Numbered from the stretch's first letter, positions 27,132 to 34,906 are shown. The stretch is 39,726 nt of DNA from Nitrososphaerales archaeon (GCA_030038365.1 JASHPA010000176.1:1-39726); one strand, 5' to 3'. Notes: generated by a model not told the origin, from the sequence alone. A program made the numbers and translations.

Positions 27132-27656
27132 ATGAGAAAGGTCGAGCCTTCGAAGGTCTACAGACTGCTTTACCCCTCCGTCCCTGTGGTGGTGGCGGCG
27201 TTCCAAGCAGGAAGGTGCTTCGCCATGCCCGTCGTGTCAATCATCTCCCTTTCGGGGGACCCTCCGCTCGTGGGGATCTCCTCTTCCCCATCGCATGCGA
27301 CCTACCTGGCAATCCGGCGGGCAGGATGGTTCTCCGTCGCGTGGCTCGACGCGGAGTCCCTCCCGTCTATTGAATATCTCGGTAGCAACTCGGGGTCGGA
27401 AACTAGAGACAAGCTTACAGCCTCTGGCCTGCATTACACTCTTCGGGGTTCGCCCGCGGTGCCCATCGTGAAGGAAGCTCGCGCCAGGCTCGTGTGCTCA
27501 GTGGAAAGCACCCGGAGGTACGGAGACCATGAACTGGTCGCCGGGCGCGTAGTCGGCGCCGAGGCGGACGGGGACTTTCGCGACTACTGGGAGTTCGAGA
27601 GGTACGATCCGGTGCTTTACACTGGCCTGGGCAGGCCACCGCTCAGACGACCTTAA
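27132..27656 (+). CDS. Flavin reductase-like FMN-binding protein
   Basis: A 174-aa protein of the flavin reductase-like (flavoredoxin/FlaRed) domain family, cytosolic FMN-binding split-barrel proteins that reduce flavin with NAD(P)H or serve as electron-transfer partners. Typical features are YPSVPVVVAA, MPVVSIISLSGDPPLVGISSSPSHATYLAIR (the flavin-phosphate loop) and HELVAGRVV, the usual C-terminal strand. The frame is open to 26862, but AAATTAAGC at 27102-27110 and the domain boundary favour ATG 27132. Its 3' end overlaps the convergent F420:NADP reductase gene by 14 nt. Confidence 0.85.
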   Translation: MRKVEPSKVYRLLYPSVPVVVAAFQAGRCFAMPVVSIISLSGDPPLVGISSSPSHATYLAIRRAGWFSVAWLDAESLPSIEYLGSNSGSETRDKLTASGLHYTLRGSPAVPIVKEARARLVCSVESTRRYGDHELVAGRVVGAEADGDFRDYWEFERYDPVLYTGLGRPPLRRP

Positions 27657-28281
27657 TCGAGGGGGACCGGATCTTGTTGAGCTTGCCGACGCTGAGCAGC
27701 ATAGCGGTCAGCGACTCGATGGTACGAGAGTTGCGCAGCGGGCCGGCATAGAGCGGACGCAGCTTCTGGATGCAGGAGACGAGTTCCGAGACCTCCGCGA
27801 AGATCTCCCTGGTCTCAGCGGCCACCAGTACGTCGTAGTCGAGCAGCGCTTTGGGCTGCATGAGACGCTCGGCGGGAACATTGTGGAATGCTGCGGCTAC
27901 TCTCGTCTGGAGGACCGAGGCGACAGACTCTGCCGCCGAGCTCGCAGAGGGCTTGGGAAAGAAGAGTCCATCGCTGAACTCCATCGGGACAATCGGGGAG
28001 ACGACGAGCTTGCCCTGCAGGCTCGGCTTCAGCGCGAGCAGCACGTCGTTGGAGGGAAGGTCCGGGATGGTCAGCACAGCGATATCCGAGGCTGCGGCTG
28101 CTTCGACGTTGGTCATCCCAGTCGCCGCCTCGCCCGAAAGGGATGAGACTTTCGCGGCTGCCTCGTTGGCGCGCACCGCATCGCGTGACCCGATGATTAC
28201 CTTGTAGCTCGTCGATAGCCGACAGCCGAGACCGATTCCGAGGTCCCCGGTACCTCCCACCAGGGCCAAGGTCTTTGTCAT
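27643..28281 (-). CDS. npdG: F420-dependent NADP reductase (Fno/NpdG)
   Basis: A 212-aa reductase that passes hydride between reduced F420 and NADP. The start LALVGGTGDLGIGLGCRL is the Fno dinucleotide motif, and VIIGSRD(A) supplies the 2'-phosphate-binding Ser-Arg, so NADP is the expected partner. The conserved TIPDLPS and VVSPIVPM loops of the F420 site are also present. Its ATG overlaps the stop of the upstream XPF gene by 4 nt, and it is the last gene of the minus-strand ECF-XPF operon. It demonstrates F420 use in this organism. Confidence 0.9.
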   Translation of the reverse strand: MTKTLALVGGTGDLGIGLGCRLSTSYKVIIGSRDAVRANEAAAKVSSLSGEAATGMTNVEAAAASDIAVLTIPDLPSNDVLLALKPSLQGKLVVSPIVPMEFSDGLFFPKPSASSAAESVASVLQTRVAAAFHNVPAERLMQPKALLDYDVLVAAETREIFAEVSELVSCIQKLRPLYAGPLRNSRTIESLTAMLLSVGKLNKIRSPSIKVV

Positions 28282-28967
28282 TCCACGAGCTTCTCCTGCT
28301 TGGCCGGTATTCCTCCCTGCGTGAGGTATGGTGTGTCCAGCATGTGGACGATTCGCGAGGCGCGCTTGGGGCCGAGACCCTGTACCATGGCCAGCTGCGA
28401 CTCGGAGAGATTCATGATCCGTCTGGGCGAACCGAACCGCGAGAGCATCCTCTTGGCGAGCTTCGTCCCCACGCCGGGCAGTGCCGAGACGAGGTATAGC
28501 TGCTGCTGGGGCTCTTCATTCGCCTTGGGAGCGGCGGTGAAGGAGCTGGAAGGCAGCGAGCGTGTCCGGCTGTGCCTTGCGAGGGCGGCTATCGCAGCGG
28601 CGGTCTGCGCCTGGTCGCTCGTGTGCATGACCCTTAGGTCATGGACCAGTGTGACCGAGGCTATCGCACCGTAGTATGAGTTCAGGTTCCTCGTAAGCTC
28701 GCTGAGTTCTTTGATGTCGCCCTCTACGATGAGGTACGGTTTCCGGTAAGAGCGGGCTATCTCGGAGGCCTGGACGAAGAGCCTTCCGTCATAGACCGAC
28801 GAGACAAAATCCCTTAGGGCCTTCCGCTCTACGGCAATCTCGGGGCTCAGGACATAGTCGGCCACATGCAGCGTACTGTAGTATACCCTAACGTCGAGCT
28901 TCGAGAGGGCATCAGGCACCCCACTCTGGCGCTCTCTTTCATCGACGACAACCCTCGGGGGAATCAT
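28278..28967 (-). CDS. xpf: XPF/ERCC4-type structure-specific endonuclease (short form)
   Basis: A 229-aa nuclease that cuts flapped, forked and nicked DNA. The catalytic GDx(n)ERKx3D core appears as VVVDERER (residues 6-13) and VERKALRD (46-53). The C-terminal part from about 165 has two helix-hairpin-helix units (LPGVGTKLAKRMLSRFG and VQGLGPKRASRI). There is no helicase domain, as in the crenarchaeal/thaumarchaeal form that works with PCNA; I do not see an evident C-terminal PCNA-binding box. It overlaps the ecfT stop by 1 nt and the npdG start by 4 nt, so its expression is coupled to a vitamin transporter. Confidence 0.92.
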   Translation of the reverse strand: MIPPRVVVDERERQSGVPDALSKLDVRVYYSTLHVADYVLSPEIAVERKALRDFVSSVYDGRLFVQASEIARSYRKPYLIVEGDIKELSELTRNLNSYYGAIASVTLVHDLRVMHTSDQAQTAAAIAALARHSRTRSLPSSSFTAAPKANEEPQQQLYLVSALPGVGTKLAKRMLSRFGSPRRIMNLSESQLAMVQGLGPKRASRIVHMLDTPYLTQGGIPAKQEKLVE

Positions 28968-29752
28968 CAGAGCGGAAAGTGATAGAAGTGGTAGATATAG
29001 ACTGTGACGGCAAAGAGCAGGAAGGAGGCGACCATGACGGTCCAGTCATACCATTTCAGCTTCATTCCGTAGAGGGAGGTCGGCCTTGGGGTCGCGCCGT
29101 AGGCCCTAGATTCCATCGCCTCCGCGAGCTCTCCGCTTCGGATGACGGAATTTACGACGAGTGGGATGAGGATGGGTATCATGTTGCGCGCCCGGGCGAG
29201 TATGTTGCCCTTGTCAAGCTCAAGTCCCCTCGATTTTTGAGCGTCCATTATCTGGAACGCGTCGAGCATCACGACCGGGATGAATCTGACCGCGGTCACG
29301 AAGGCAAAGACCACGTCTCGGGGAAAGTGCATCCACTTCATGATCTGCTCGAGCTCGTCAGGAGATGTCGTGATGAAGAACAGGCTCGTGGAGCTGATTA
29401 TAGCCAGGAACCTCAGCGCGTAGACGGAAGCCTGGATGAACGTTATCGCGAACAGAAGGTTAATGCCGAGGATTACCGCAGCGAAGACGAGTGAGAACAA
29501 CATGGTCCTGCCGATCCGCTTGAGCGACCTGGCGAACGTGGCGATGGCGAGCACCGAGATCAGGACGAGCGCTACGGCGGGCACCGATGACGCAAGGAGC
29601 GAGAGGACGAATAGCTCGATGGATATCGCGAGCTTAACCCTTGGGTCGAGCTTGTGGAATGGCGATACGGTCCTTCGAAACAGGAACCCCCCGGTGATCC
29701 AGTACAAGCTAGACGGCCTCCCTCTCCAGCCAAGAGCTGGCCTCCTGGACAT
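28967..29752 (-). CDS. ecfT: ECF transporter transmembrane component EcfT
   Basis: A 261-aa membrane protein with four or five helices in the N-terminal two-thirds and a cytoplasmic coupling region carrying both expected motifs, MDAQKSRGLE and AMESRAYGA (the x-R-G/A-type coupling helices that dock onto the ATPases). It scaffolds the energizing module, linking EcfA/EcfA' to the substrate-binding S component. The start overlaps the end of ecfA2 by 44 nt. The C-terminal helix (about residues 240-258) completes the protein. Confidence 0.9.
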   Translation of the reverse strand: MSRRPALGWRGRPSSLYWITGGFLFRRTVSPFHKLDPRVKLAISIELFVLSLLASSVPAVALVLISVLAIATFARSLKRIGRTMLFSLVFAAVILGINLLFAITFIQASVYALRFLAIISSTSLFFITTSPDELEQIMKWMHFPRDVVFAFVTAVRFIPVVMLDAFQIMDAQKSRGLELDKGNILARARNMIPILIPLVVNSVIRSGELAEAMESRAYGATPRPTSLYGMKLKWYDWTVMVASFLLFAVTVYIYHFYHFPL

Positions 29753-30524
29753 CTAGGAGGGGTTTCGCCGGCCTCTGTGACAGGCTCTCGTAGAGCCTTA
29801 TGAGCTGCGGCTGGGTAACCCTCGCTCCAGCGAGCATCTCGCCGTCGAGCATCGTCTCGATGCTGGGGCCGTCTCCGACAATCTTCCCCTGTCGCATCAC
29901 GACAATCCGCGGCTGAAGCAACCAGAGGAACTCCACATCATGGGAGACTATGATCATCGTCTTGCCCGTGGAGTGCAGCTCCCTGGCTATGCCGGCGAGC
30001 TTCTCCTTCTGGACCGCGTCCTGGCCGACGGTGGGCTCGTCGAGAATCACGACTTCCGGGTCCCAGGCGAGTATCGACGCCAGTGTGAGCCTCTTCTTCT
30101 CGCCACCGCTCAGGGTGAGCGGAGAAGAGTTGCGATAAGACGAGAGGCCGAAGAACTCGAGCGACGACGTCACCCGCTGGTCTATCAGGGATTGATCGAA
30201 GCCGAAATTCCGGAGCGCGAAGCTCACCTCCTTCTCCACGCTGTCGGAGAACAGCTGGTGGTCCGGGTTCTGGAAGGCGATGCCAACCTTCCTCGCCAGG
30301 GACGCGGTGCTCACGTTACGGGTATCCTGGCCGTCGACCTTCACCGAACCGTTAACAGGCTTCAGCAGTCCGTTGATGTGACGGACGAGCGTGGTCTTAC
30401 CGGCTCCGTTCTCGCCTACTATGCCAACCAGCTCGCCCTTCTCGATCGTGAGGTTCACGTCATCGAGGGCGGTAACCCCCGTCTGATGCACGAACTTTAC
30501 GTCCTTGAACTCTATGAACGTCAA
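29709..30524 (-). CDS. ecfA2: ECF transporter ATPase (second subunit)
   Basis: A 271-aa ABC ATPase with Walker A GENGAGKTT near residue 37, Q-loop region FQNPDHQLF typical of ECF ATPases, signature LSGGEKKRLTLAS and Walker B VVILDEPTVGQD. It pairs with the ATPase encoded just upstream. Its start overlaps the end of ecfA1 by 4 nt, indicating translational coupling. Confidence 0.93.
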   Translation of the reverse strand: MTFIEFKDVKFVHQTGVTALDDVNLTIEKGELVGIVGENGAGKTTLVRHINGLLKPVNGSVKVDGQDTRNVSTASLARKVGIAFQNPDHQLFSDSVEKEVSFALRNFGFDQSLIDQRVTSSLEFFGLSSYRNSSPLTLSGGEKKRLTLASILAWDPEVVILDEPTVGQDAVQKEKLAGIARELHSTGKTMIIVSHDVEFLWLLQPRIVVMRQGKIVGDGPSIETMLDGEMLAGARVTQPQLIRLYESLSQRPAKPLLDVQEASSWLEREAV

Positions 30525-31360
30525 GGCGAGTTCACCTCGTCGGCAAGCTCTTCGGGAGTGAATGGGTAGCCGCGCGGCCCCAGGCCGTCAGCGGTGAGCC
30601 GGTTGTAGAGCTGCGAGACGGGAGGTACCGAGACGCCAAAGGCCTCGGCTCTCGGGTCGCTGAGCACCTGCTGGGGTGTGCCCTCCATCACTTTCTTCCC
30701 GCTGTCCATCACGACGATCCTGTCGGCGAGCTGGGCGAGGAGCTCGAGCCTGTGCTCCACGATGATGAATGTCAGGCCCTCTTCCTCGTTCAGCTTCCGG
30801 ACCAGAGAGACGAGCTCTGAGGCGGTCTGCGGGTCGAGAAGCGAGGTCGGCTCGTCGAGGATTATCAGTCCGGGCCTCATCGCGAGCACACCGGCAAGAG
30901 CCACCCGTTGCTTCTGACCGTCCGAGAGCTCGTGCGGGGCCCGCAGCGCGAGCTGGGTTATCCCTAGGCGTTGCATCACCTCGTCTACCCTCCGCCTCAT
31001 CTCGTCCCGTGGCATCCCGAGGTTCTCCAACCCGAAAGCGATGTCCCTCTCCACGGAGAACATGAATATCTGGTTCTCGGGGTTCTGGAAGAGCAGGCCC
31101 ACCTTCTGGGCGAGCGCCCTCATCGGCGTCTTGTCGACCTGGTCGCCGCCGATGGTTATCGACCCGCTGTACTCTCCGGGGTACATGTGGGGTATCAGGC
31201 CGTTCATGCACCTCAGGAGCGTGGACTTGCCGCACCCGCTCTGACCAGCGAGGACGACGATCTCCCCCTCGCCTATGCCTAGGTCGACGCCGTGGATGGC
31301 CCATCTCTGCGCGTCCAGGTACTTGAACGAGAGATTGCTGACCTCGACGAGATTCTTCAT
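30521..31360 (-). CDS. ecfA1: ECF transporter ATPase (first subunit)
   Basis: A 279-aa ABC ATPase with Walker A GQSGCGKST, FQNPENQIF after the Q-loop, a modified signature LSDGQKQRVALAG (Asp in place of the second Gly of LSGGQ) and Walker B LIILDEPTSLLD. The signature deviation means one of the two composite ATP sites may be degenerate. It is the first gene of the minus-strand ecfA1-ecfA2-ecfT-xpf-npdG operon, with a candidate TATA region (CAATTAACG on the minus strand, about 31408-31420) and a leader of roughly 30 nt. Confidence 0.93.
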   Translation of the reverse strand: MKNLVEVSNLSFKYLDAQRWAIHGVDLGIGEGEIVVLAGQSGCGKSTLLRCMNGLIPHMYPGEYSGSITIGGDQVDKTPMRALAQKVGLLFQNPENQIFMFSVERDIAFGLENLGMPRDEMRRRVDEVMQRLGITQLALRAPHELSDGQKQRVALAGVLAMRPGLIILDEPTSLLDPQTASELVSLVRKLNEEEGLTFIIVEHRLELLAQLADRIVVMDSGKKVMEGTPQQVLSDPRAEAFGVSVPPVSQLYNRLTADGLGPRGYPFTPEELADEVNSP

Positions 31361-31469
31361 ACGCTGTGACCACTATGGTTTCCGCGGGGCGGGACAGCGC
31401 GCCCCCTCGTTAATTGATGATAACTGTTTGGAGCGGGGCAATGCGTCCGCTCGCTCCCGCCGGAGTGAT

Positions 31470-31495
31470 TACTAAATATTTGGTTGCTACTAAAT
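31470..31495 (+). promoter_or_regulatory. Direct repeat TACTAAAT x2 before the S-component promoter
   Basis: Copies at 31470-31477 and 31488-31495 are 18 bp apart, just upstream of or overlapping the promoter box ATTCTTATTA (31494-31503). A regulator or BRE-binding role is possible. Confidence 0.4.
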
Positions 31496-31528
31496 TCTTA
31501 TTAGACCCGTCTATGGGCCGCTAGGATC

Positions 31529-32227
31529 GTGGCAAACAGCATGCGCGCAGGGAGGATAGACAGCGTCTCCCTTGCGGGGATGGCAATATTCGGTGCGCTC
31601 GCGGTCGTCCTGACGACCGTTTCCCAGTCCTTGGGTCTGAACTTCCCGCTTCTGCCGTATCTTCAGTTCGACCTCGGGGAGATAGCGATATTCCTGGCAT
31701 TCTTCATCTTCGGCCCCGTCCCCGCGATAGTCGCGTCGTTCGTCGAGTTCGGGACGCTGATGGTCGTCGGTGAGAACGTGCCCATCGGACCTCCCCTCAA
31801 ACTGATTTCTGTGCTGTCCTCGCTCTTAGGGATATGGGTAGGGACGGTGCTCGCCTCGAGAGTAAAGAATCCGACGGTCGGAAGGGCGACGGGCGTCGGA
31901 ACATTTGTTGGAATCCTGGCCAGGATCGGGGCTACGACGGTCGCCAACTTTTACCTCATCGTCGTCCTGAGCAGCTACTTCACGTACTACTCGCTCTCCG
32001 CGATACTGGACTACTACGGGCACTATCTTTCGGCGTTCGGGATAAACTCGTCCAACGGACTCGAGATAATCCTCGGAGTTACGGCCATCTTCAACGCGCT
32101 CCAGCTGCTTTTTGCATGTGGAGTCTCGGTGATCATCATAAGACTTCCACAGATACGCATGGTCAGGGCAGCGGGGCGTGGACTCTGGATCTCTTCGTAT
32201 ATTCAGAGGAAGACCGAACTCAAGTAA
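31529..32227 (+). CDS. ECF transporter S component (vitamin-binding membrane subunit)
   Basis: A 232-aa protein with about six helices. The N-terminal helix (residues 12-35) and the PYLQFDLGEIAIFLAFFIFGP segment match the S-component pattern seen in RibU and related vitamin binders, where an Asp-containing segment is followed by a FGP turn. It would capture a vitamin and dock onto the EcfT/EcfA module encoded divergently. Flavin is a plausible substrate, since flavin reductase and F420 genes lie nearby, but the specificity is not readable. Start is GTG 31529, leaderless relative to the box at 31494. It overlaps the convergent DHH gene by 8 nt. Confidence 0.8.
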   Translation: MANSMRAGRIDSVSLAGMAIFGALAVVLTTVSQSLGLNFPLLPYLQFDLGEIAIFLAFFIFGPVPAIVASFVEFGTLMVVGENVPIGPPLKLISVLSSLLGIWVGTVLASRVKNPTVGRATGVGTFVGILARIGATTVANFYLIVVLSSYFTYYSLSAILDYYGHYLSAFGINSSNGLEIILGVTAIFNALQLLFACGVSVIIIRLPQIRMVRAAGRGLWISSYIQRKTELK

Positions 32228-33218
32228 TCTCGACAGGCTTTTCCTTCAGCAGCTCACCCATCATCGCCAAGAACCGGGAGAGCGTGCTCGCCTCGTCTCC
32301 AGAGGTCAGTGTGAACGAGGCGGCGGTGGGGTGCCCTCCTCCGTAACCGCGTCCTTTCGAGATGGCTTCCGCGATGTCGGTCCCGAGATGGATCCTGGTC
32401 TCGGTCTGGAACCTCTGGTGGGCCCGCAGGCTCCCCTTCACTTCGGAGTCCACCTCGCCCACGACGAGTGCCACATCGGCACCGAGTTGCGTGAGGCTTC
32501 TCGCAACGTTCGCTTGGAACGAGCCGACCGTGCTGACTGCTATCACCCAGCTCTTGGCCCTGTAGATCCTGGACCTCTTCGCAGCCTTGAGCTTAGCTAT
32601 GACCTCGCCGTAGTCGGGGGAGGAGCGCAGGCATGCCCTGGCCTCGTCGAGGTTGGCTCCCACGTCCACCAGGTCGAGCACCGCCCTGAGAGTTCGCGGG
32701 CTTGCTATCGAGAGGTACTGCGAATCGAAGAGGATGGCGACAAGGAGGGCCTGCGCGACCTTGGGTTCCAGCGCCACTCCGAGCTGCTTCGAGACACCGT
32801 AGACGAGCTCTGCCGCCGACGAGGAACTCGTGTCTATCAGCGCCTGGTCGTAGGGCGAGTGATCCTGCGGTGGGTGGTGGTCTATCAGGACCTTTACGCC
32901 GGAGCTGCTGCGCAGCTTCTCCGCCCAGTCGCCTAGCAGCTCGAGATGGCCGATGTCGACCGCGATTATGAGGTCGTAGTCCTCCCGGTGTTCTGGTGGT
33001 GGGTGGGAGAATGACTCCGCGAGCTTCTTGGTGAGCATACTCATCCCATCAGGAATGATGATCGAGACGCGCGCGTCGGGCATGATCTTGCCTAAGATGA
33101 ACGAGATAGCATATGCAGAAAGGTATGTGTCGGCGTCGGCGTGCCTGTGACAGAGGATGGCTACGCTCTTGACACTCTTCGTTTCAGGGAGGACAAAGGC
33201 CATTCTATCGATGGGCAC
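32220..33218 (-). CDS. DHH/DHHA1-family phosphoesterase
   Basis: A 332-aa protein with the DHH catalytic domain (ILCHRHADADTYLSAYA near residue 20; LIIAVDIGHLE; VLIDHHPPQDH, the namesake motif) and a C-terminal DHHA1 substrate domain (GRGYGGGHPTAASFTL). Such enzymes hydrolyse short oligonucleotides, cyclic dinucleotides or pAp, in the manner of NrnA or archaeal RecJ-like nucleases. Position at the 3' end of the exosome superoperon supports a role in finishing RNA degradation to mononucleotides. It starts 43 nt after prefoldin beta and its 3' end overlaps the convergent S-component gene by 8 nt. Confidence 0.88.
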   Translation of the reverse strand: MPIDRMAFVLPETKSVKSVAILCHRHADADTYLSAYAISFILGKIMPDARVSIIIPDGMSMLTKKLAESFSHPPPEHREDYDLIIAVDIGHLELLGDWAEKLRSSSGVKVLIDHHPPQDHSPYDQALIDTSSSSAAELVYGVSKQLGVALEPKVAQALLVAILFDSQYLSIASPRTLRAVLDLVDVGANLDEARACLRSSPDYGEVIAKLKAAKRSRIYRAKSWVIAVSTVGSFQANVARSLTQLGADVALVVGEVDSEVKGSLRAHQRFQTETRIHLGTDIAEAISKGRGYGGGHPTAASFTLTSGDEASTLSRFLAMMGELLKEKPVEIT

Positions 33219-33261
33219 GTCGCCGCTAGTTTCGGGGCGCCCTTTAACCTGAGTCGTCCGC

Positions 33262-33639
33262 CTAGGACTGCGGACCAGGCGTGGCGCCCTGTGTCCGTCC
33301 CTTGATCATGTCGTCGATCTTGACCTGGAGCTCCTTGATGTTGTCCTTGAGCCTCGCCTGCTGCTTGTTGAGGACGAGAGTCCGAGTGTTGGAGATGTCC
33401 TTCTTCTCCTCCAGCTCCTTCGTCATCTCCTCCTTAGTCACTTTGACAAGAAGGCTTCCGATGTACTTGTAGATCTGCTCTCCTTCCTGGACCTTCGCAA
33501 GCTCCTCCAGCGTCTTCTCGGCGTCTGCGAGCTCCGCCTCGGTCTGCTGTTTCTGTATCGTCACCGATTGCAGGTTCTGCTGCAGACCCTCCAGCCGGGT
33601 CAGCTGCTCCCTCAACCAAGGGGGTATCTCTTGACTCAA
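33262..33639 (-). CDS. pfdB: Prefoldin beta subunit
   Basis: A 125-aa co-chaperone subunit. Two long helices flank a beta-hairpin region (EQIYKYIGSLLVKVTKEEM, residues 50-75). This is the archaeal prefoldin beta pattern; four copies join two alpha subunits in the jellyfish-shaped hexamer that hands unfolded proteins to the chaperonin. The typical starting context Q-x-L-x-Q-L-Q is visible in LTRLEGLQQNLQSV. Gene order after a Pcc1-like gene and L37Ae is characteristic of archaea. Confidence 0.95.
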   Translation of the reverse strand: MSQEIPPWLREQLTRLEGLQQNLQSVTIQKQQTEAELADAEKTLEELAKVQEGEQIYKYIGSLLVKVTKEEMTKELEEKKDISNTRTLVLNKQQARLKDNIKELQVKIDDMIKGRTQGATPGPQS

Positions 33640-33663
33640 GTTGTGCGAACGGCGCTCCCCTGA

Positions 33664-33870
33664 CTACTTAAAGCCTTTCGGAATTTTCTGTACCGCCTTT
33701 ATCGCGTCGCTCGCCTTCTTCAGTTCCACCGTCGCTGTCGCAGCGTCGGTCGCCGTGATAGAGTGCGAGAGCACCCCGTCTGAGAGCTCAGAACCTGGGA
33801 GTTTCTTGTGGAGGGATGCGAGCTCGACGGGCGTCCCCTCGAGCCTTACGTTTATCGTGACAGACCTGAT
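33664..33870 (-). CDS. Small conserved-position protein, possibly KEOPS subunit Pcc1-like; no canonical start
   Basis: Hand translation of the gap between L37Ae and prefoldin beta gives about 68 residues ending ASDAIKAVQKIPKGFK. The layout, strand VTINVRLEGT, helix PVELASLHKKL, strands VLSHSITATDAATATVEL and a last helix, fits a short Pcc1 protein, and Pcc1 often occupies this place in archaeal operons. The sequence match is weak. No ATG, GTG or TTG occurs in this frame between an upstream TGA inside the L37Ae gene and mid-gene, so the start given (ATC 33870) is arbitrary. The frame begins overlapping the L37Ae stop in +1. Sequence error or unusual initiation are both possible. Confidence 0.5.
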   Translation of the reverse strand: MRSVTINVRLEGTPVELASLHKKLPGSELSDGVLSHSITATDAATATVELKKASDAIKAVQKIPKGFK

Positions 33871-33874
33871 GGGC

Positions 33875-34096
33875 TTATGCGCTCTTCGACTGGGCGACGT
33901 CGTACGCCCCTCCGGCCACTGTGAAGCCGCAGGTCTTGCAGGTCCATACGCCGGTGGACACTCTGGCCAGTTTCATGCTCGAGCAAGAAGGGCACTCCTT
34001 CTTCGCCTTGAGGAGGCGATGTACGTTTGAGTACCGCTTCCTGACGGTGCCGCCGTACTTGGCTCCCAGGCCGCGCTCGGACTTCGACCTAGGCGT
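33875..34096 (-). CDS. rpl37ae: Ribosomal protein L37Ae (eL43); no canonical start codon
   Basis: About 70 residues with the full eL43 pattern: RSKSERGLGAKYGGTVRKRY at the N-terminus, ECPSCSS and WTCKTCGFTVAGGAYD as the C-x2-C / C-x2-C zinc ribbon, ending DVAQSKSA. It belongs to the large ribosomal subunit. The frame continues directly from the Rrp42 stop in +1; no ATG, GTG or TTG lies between the in-frame TAA about 12 codons upstream and the conserved start region. I show ACG at 34096 as the boundary because it gives a normal length, but the true start is unknown. Position after rrp42 is typical of archaea. Confidence 0.85.
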   Translation of the reverse strand, partial: TPRSKSERGLGAKYGGTVRKRYSNVHRLLKAKKECPSCSSMKLARVSTGVWTCKTCGFTVAGGAYDVAQSKSA

Positions 34097-34904
34097 GTCC
34101 GGTGGCCTCCCTGATTATGGCCCTGATGTCGTTCCCCCTGTTGAGTGCCCAGTCGGCCGCGGTGAGAATCTGCTCTGGGTTCAGGGCGCCCGGTTCTCCC
34201 TTCTGTCCGGCGCAGATGTGCCCCTGCCCGTCCGTCGTCAGGGTTATCCTCGCGTCCATGACTGCCTCTTCCTCGGAAGTCGGGTCGGCGACAAGCGTGT
34301 TGCCTATGCTGGCCATGGTGAGCGACACCGGGATCTTCTCCACCGGTAACGGGCTCATCTCGCCCGTGTTCTTGACGCTGTCGCCGTCCATGACGAACTT
34401 GGGCATCTTGGCTGTCAGCAGGGCCGAGACGACCGCATAGCTGGTAGCATCGAAGAGGTTACCGTCGACGTTGAGGACGTTCACGTCAGCGAAGACCGCG
34501 TAGACCCACTTGCCTTCCTTGATGACCAACGTGCTCATGTCGATCATCTCGGACTCCCTGACGCCTCTGTCCACGACCCTCGCGAGTTCTATGGCACCTT
34601 CGTCAGGGGGACCGGCTTCCAGGTTGGCCGCAGCGAGCGGCAGGACCTCAGCGCCGCATATCAGCAGACCCTTGTCTGGCGTGTCGGGGAACGGGGCTCC
34701 TTTGTCTATCTTCACCCCGGCGATGACCTGAGTATTCCCGAGGTTGACCAACGCTGAGCCGTTGGCTTTCTCGATGACGCCCGTCTGGATTTCGAGCTTC
34801 CTGACCTGGTCGAGGCGCCTTCCGTCGAGCCTCGTACCCTTCGCCAGCAGCTCTAGGAGCTGTGCCTTCCTCAGTGTCTCGACTACGTATGATTTCCCTG
34901 GCAT
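34089..34904 (-). CDS. rrp42: Exosome subunit Rrp42
   Basis: A 271-aa RNase PH-like subunit that alternates with Rrp41 in the hexameric archaeal exosome ring. It has the RNase PH fold landmarks (TRLDGRRLDQVRKL, LVNLGNTQVIAGVK, LICGAEVLPLAA) but lacks the catalytic Asp pair of Rrp41, as expected for the structural partner. The ATG starts 2 nt after the Rrp41 stop. Its TAG stop is followed in +1 by the L37Ae frame. Confidence 0.95.
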   Translation of the reverse strand: MPGKSYVVETLRKAQLLELLAKGTRLDGRRLDQVRKLEIQTGVIEKANGSALVNLGNTQVIAGVKIDKGAPFPDTPDKGLLICGAEVLPLAAANLEAGPPDEGAIELARVVDRGVRESEMIDMSTLVIKEGKWVYAVFADVNVLNVDGNLFDATSYAVVSALLTAKMPKFVMDGDSVKNTGEMSPLPVEKIPVSLTMASIGNTLVADPTSEEEAVMDARITLTTDGQGHICAGQKGEPGALNPEQILTAADWALNRGNDIRAIIREATGHA

Positions 34905-34906
34905 CT

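Noticed and set aside
31361-31528. A flavin riboswitch before the ECF genes
   Set aside because: The hairpins are short and no FMN riboswitch core was recognisable; the predicted leader is only about 30 nt.
33641-34030. 129-codon plus-strand frame covering the L37Ae region
   Set aside because: The minus strand encodes L37Ae and the Pcc1-like protein with conserved motifs; the plus frame is a shadow.
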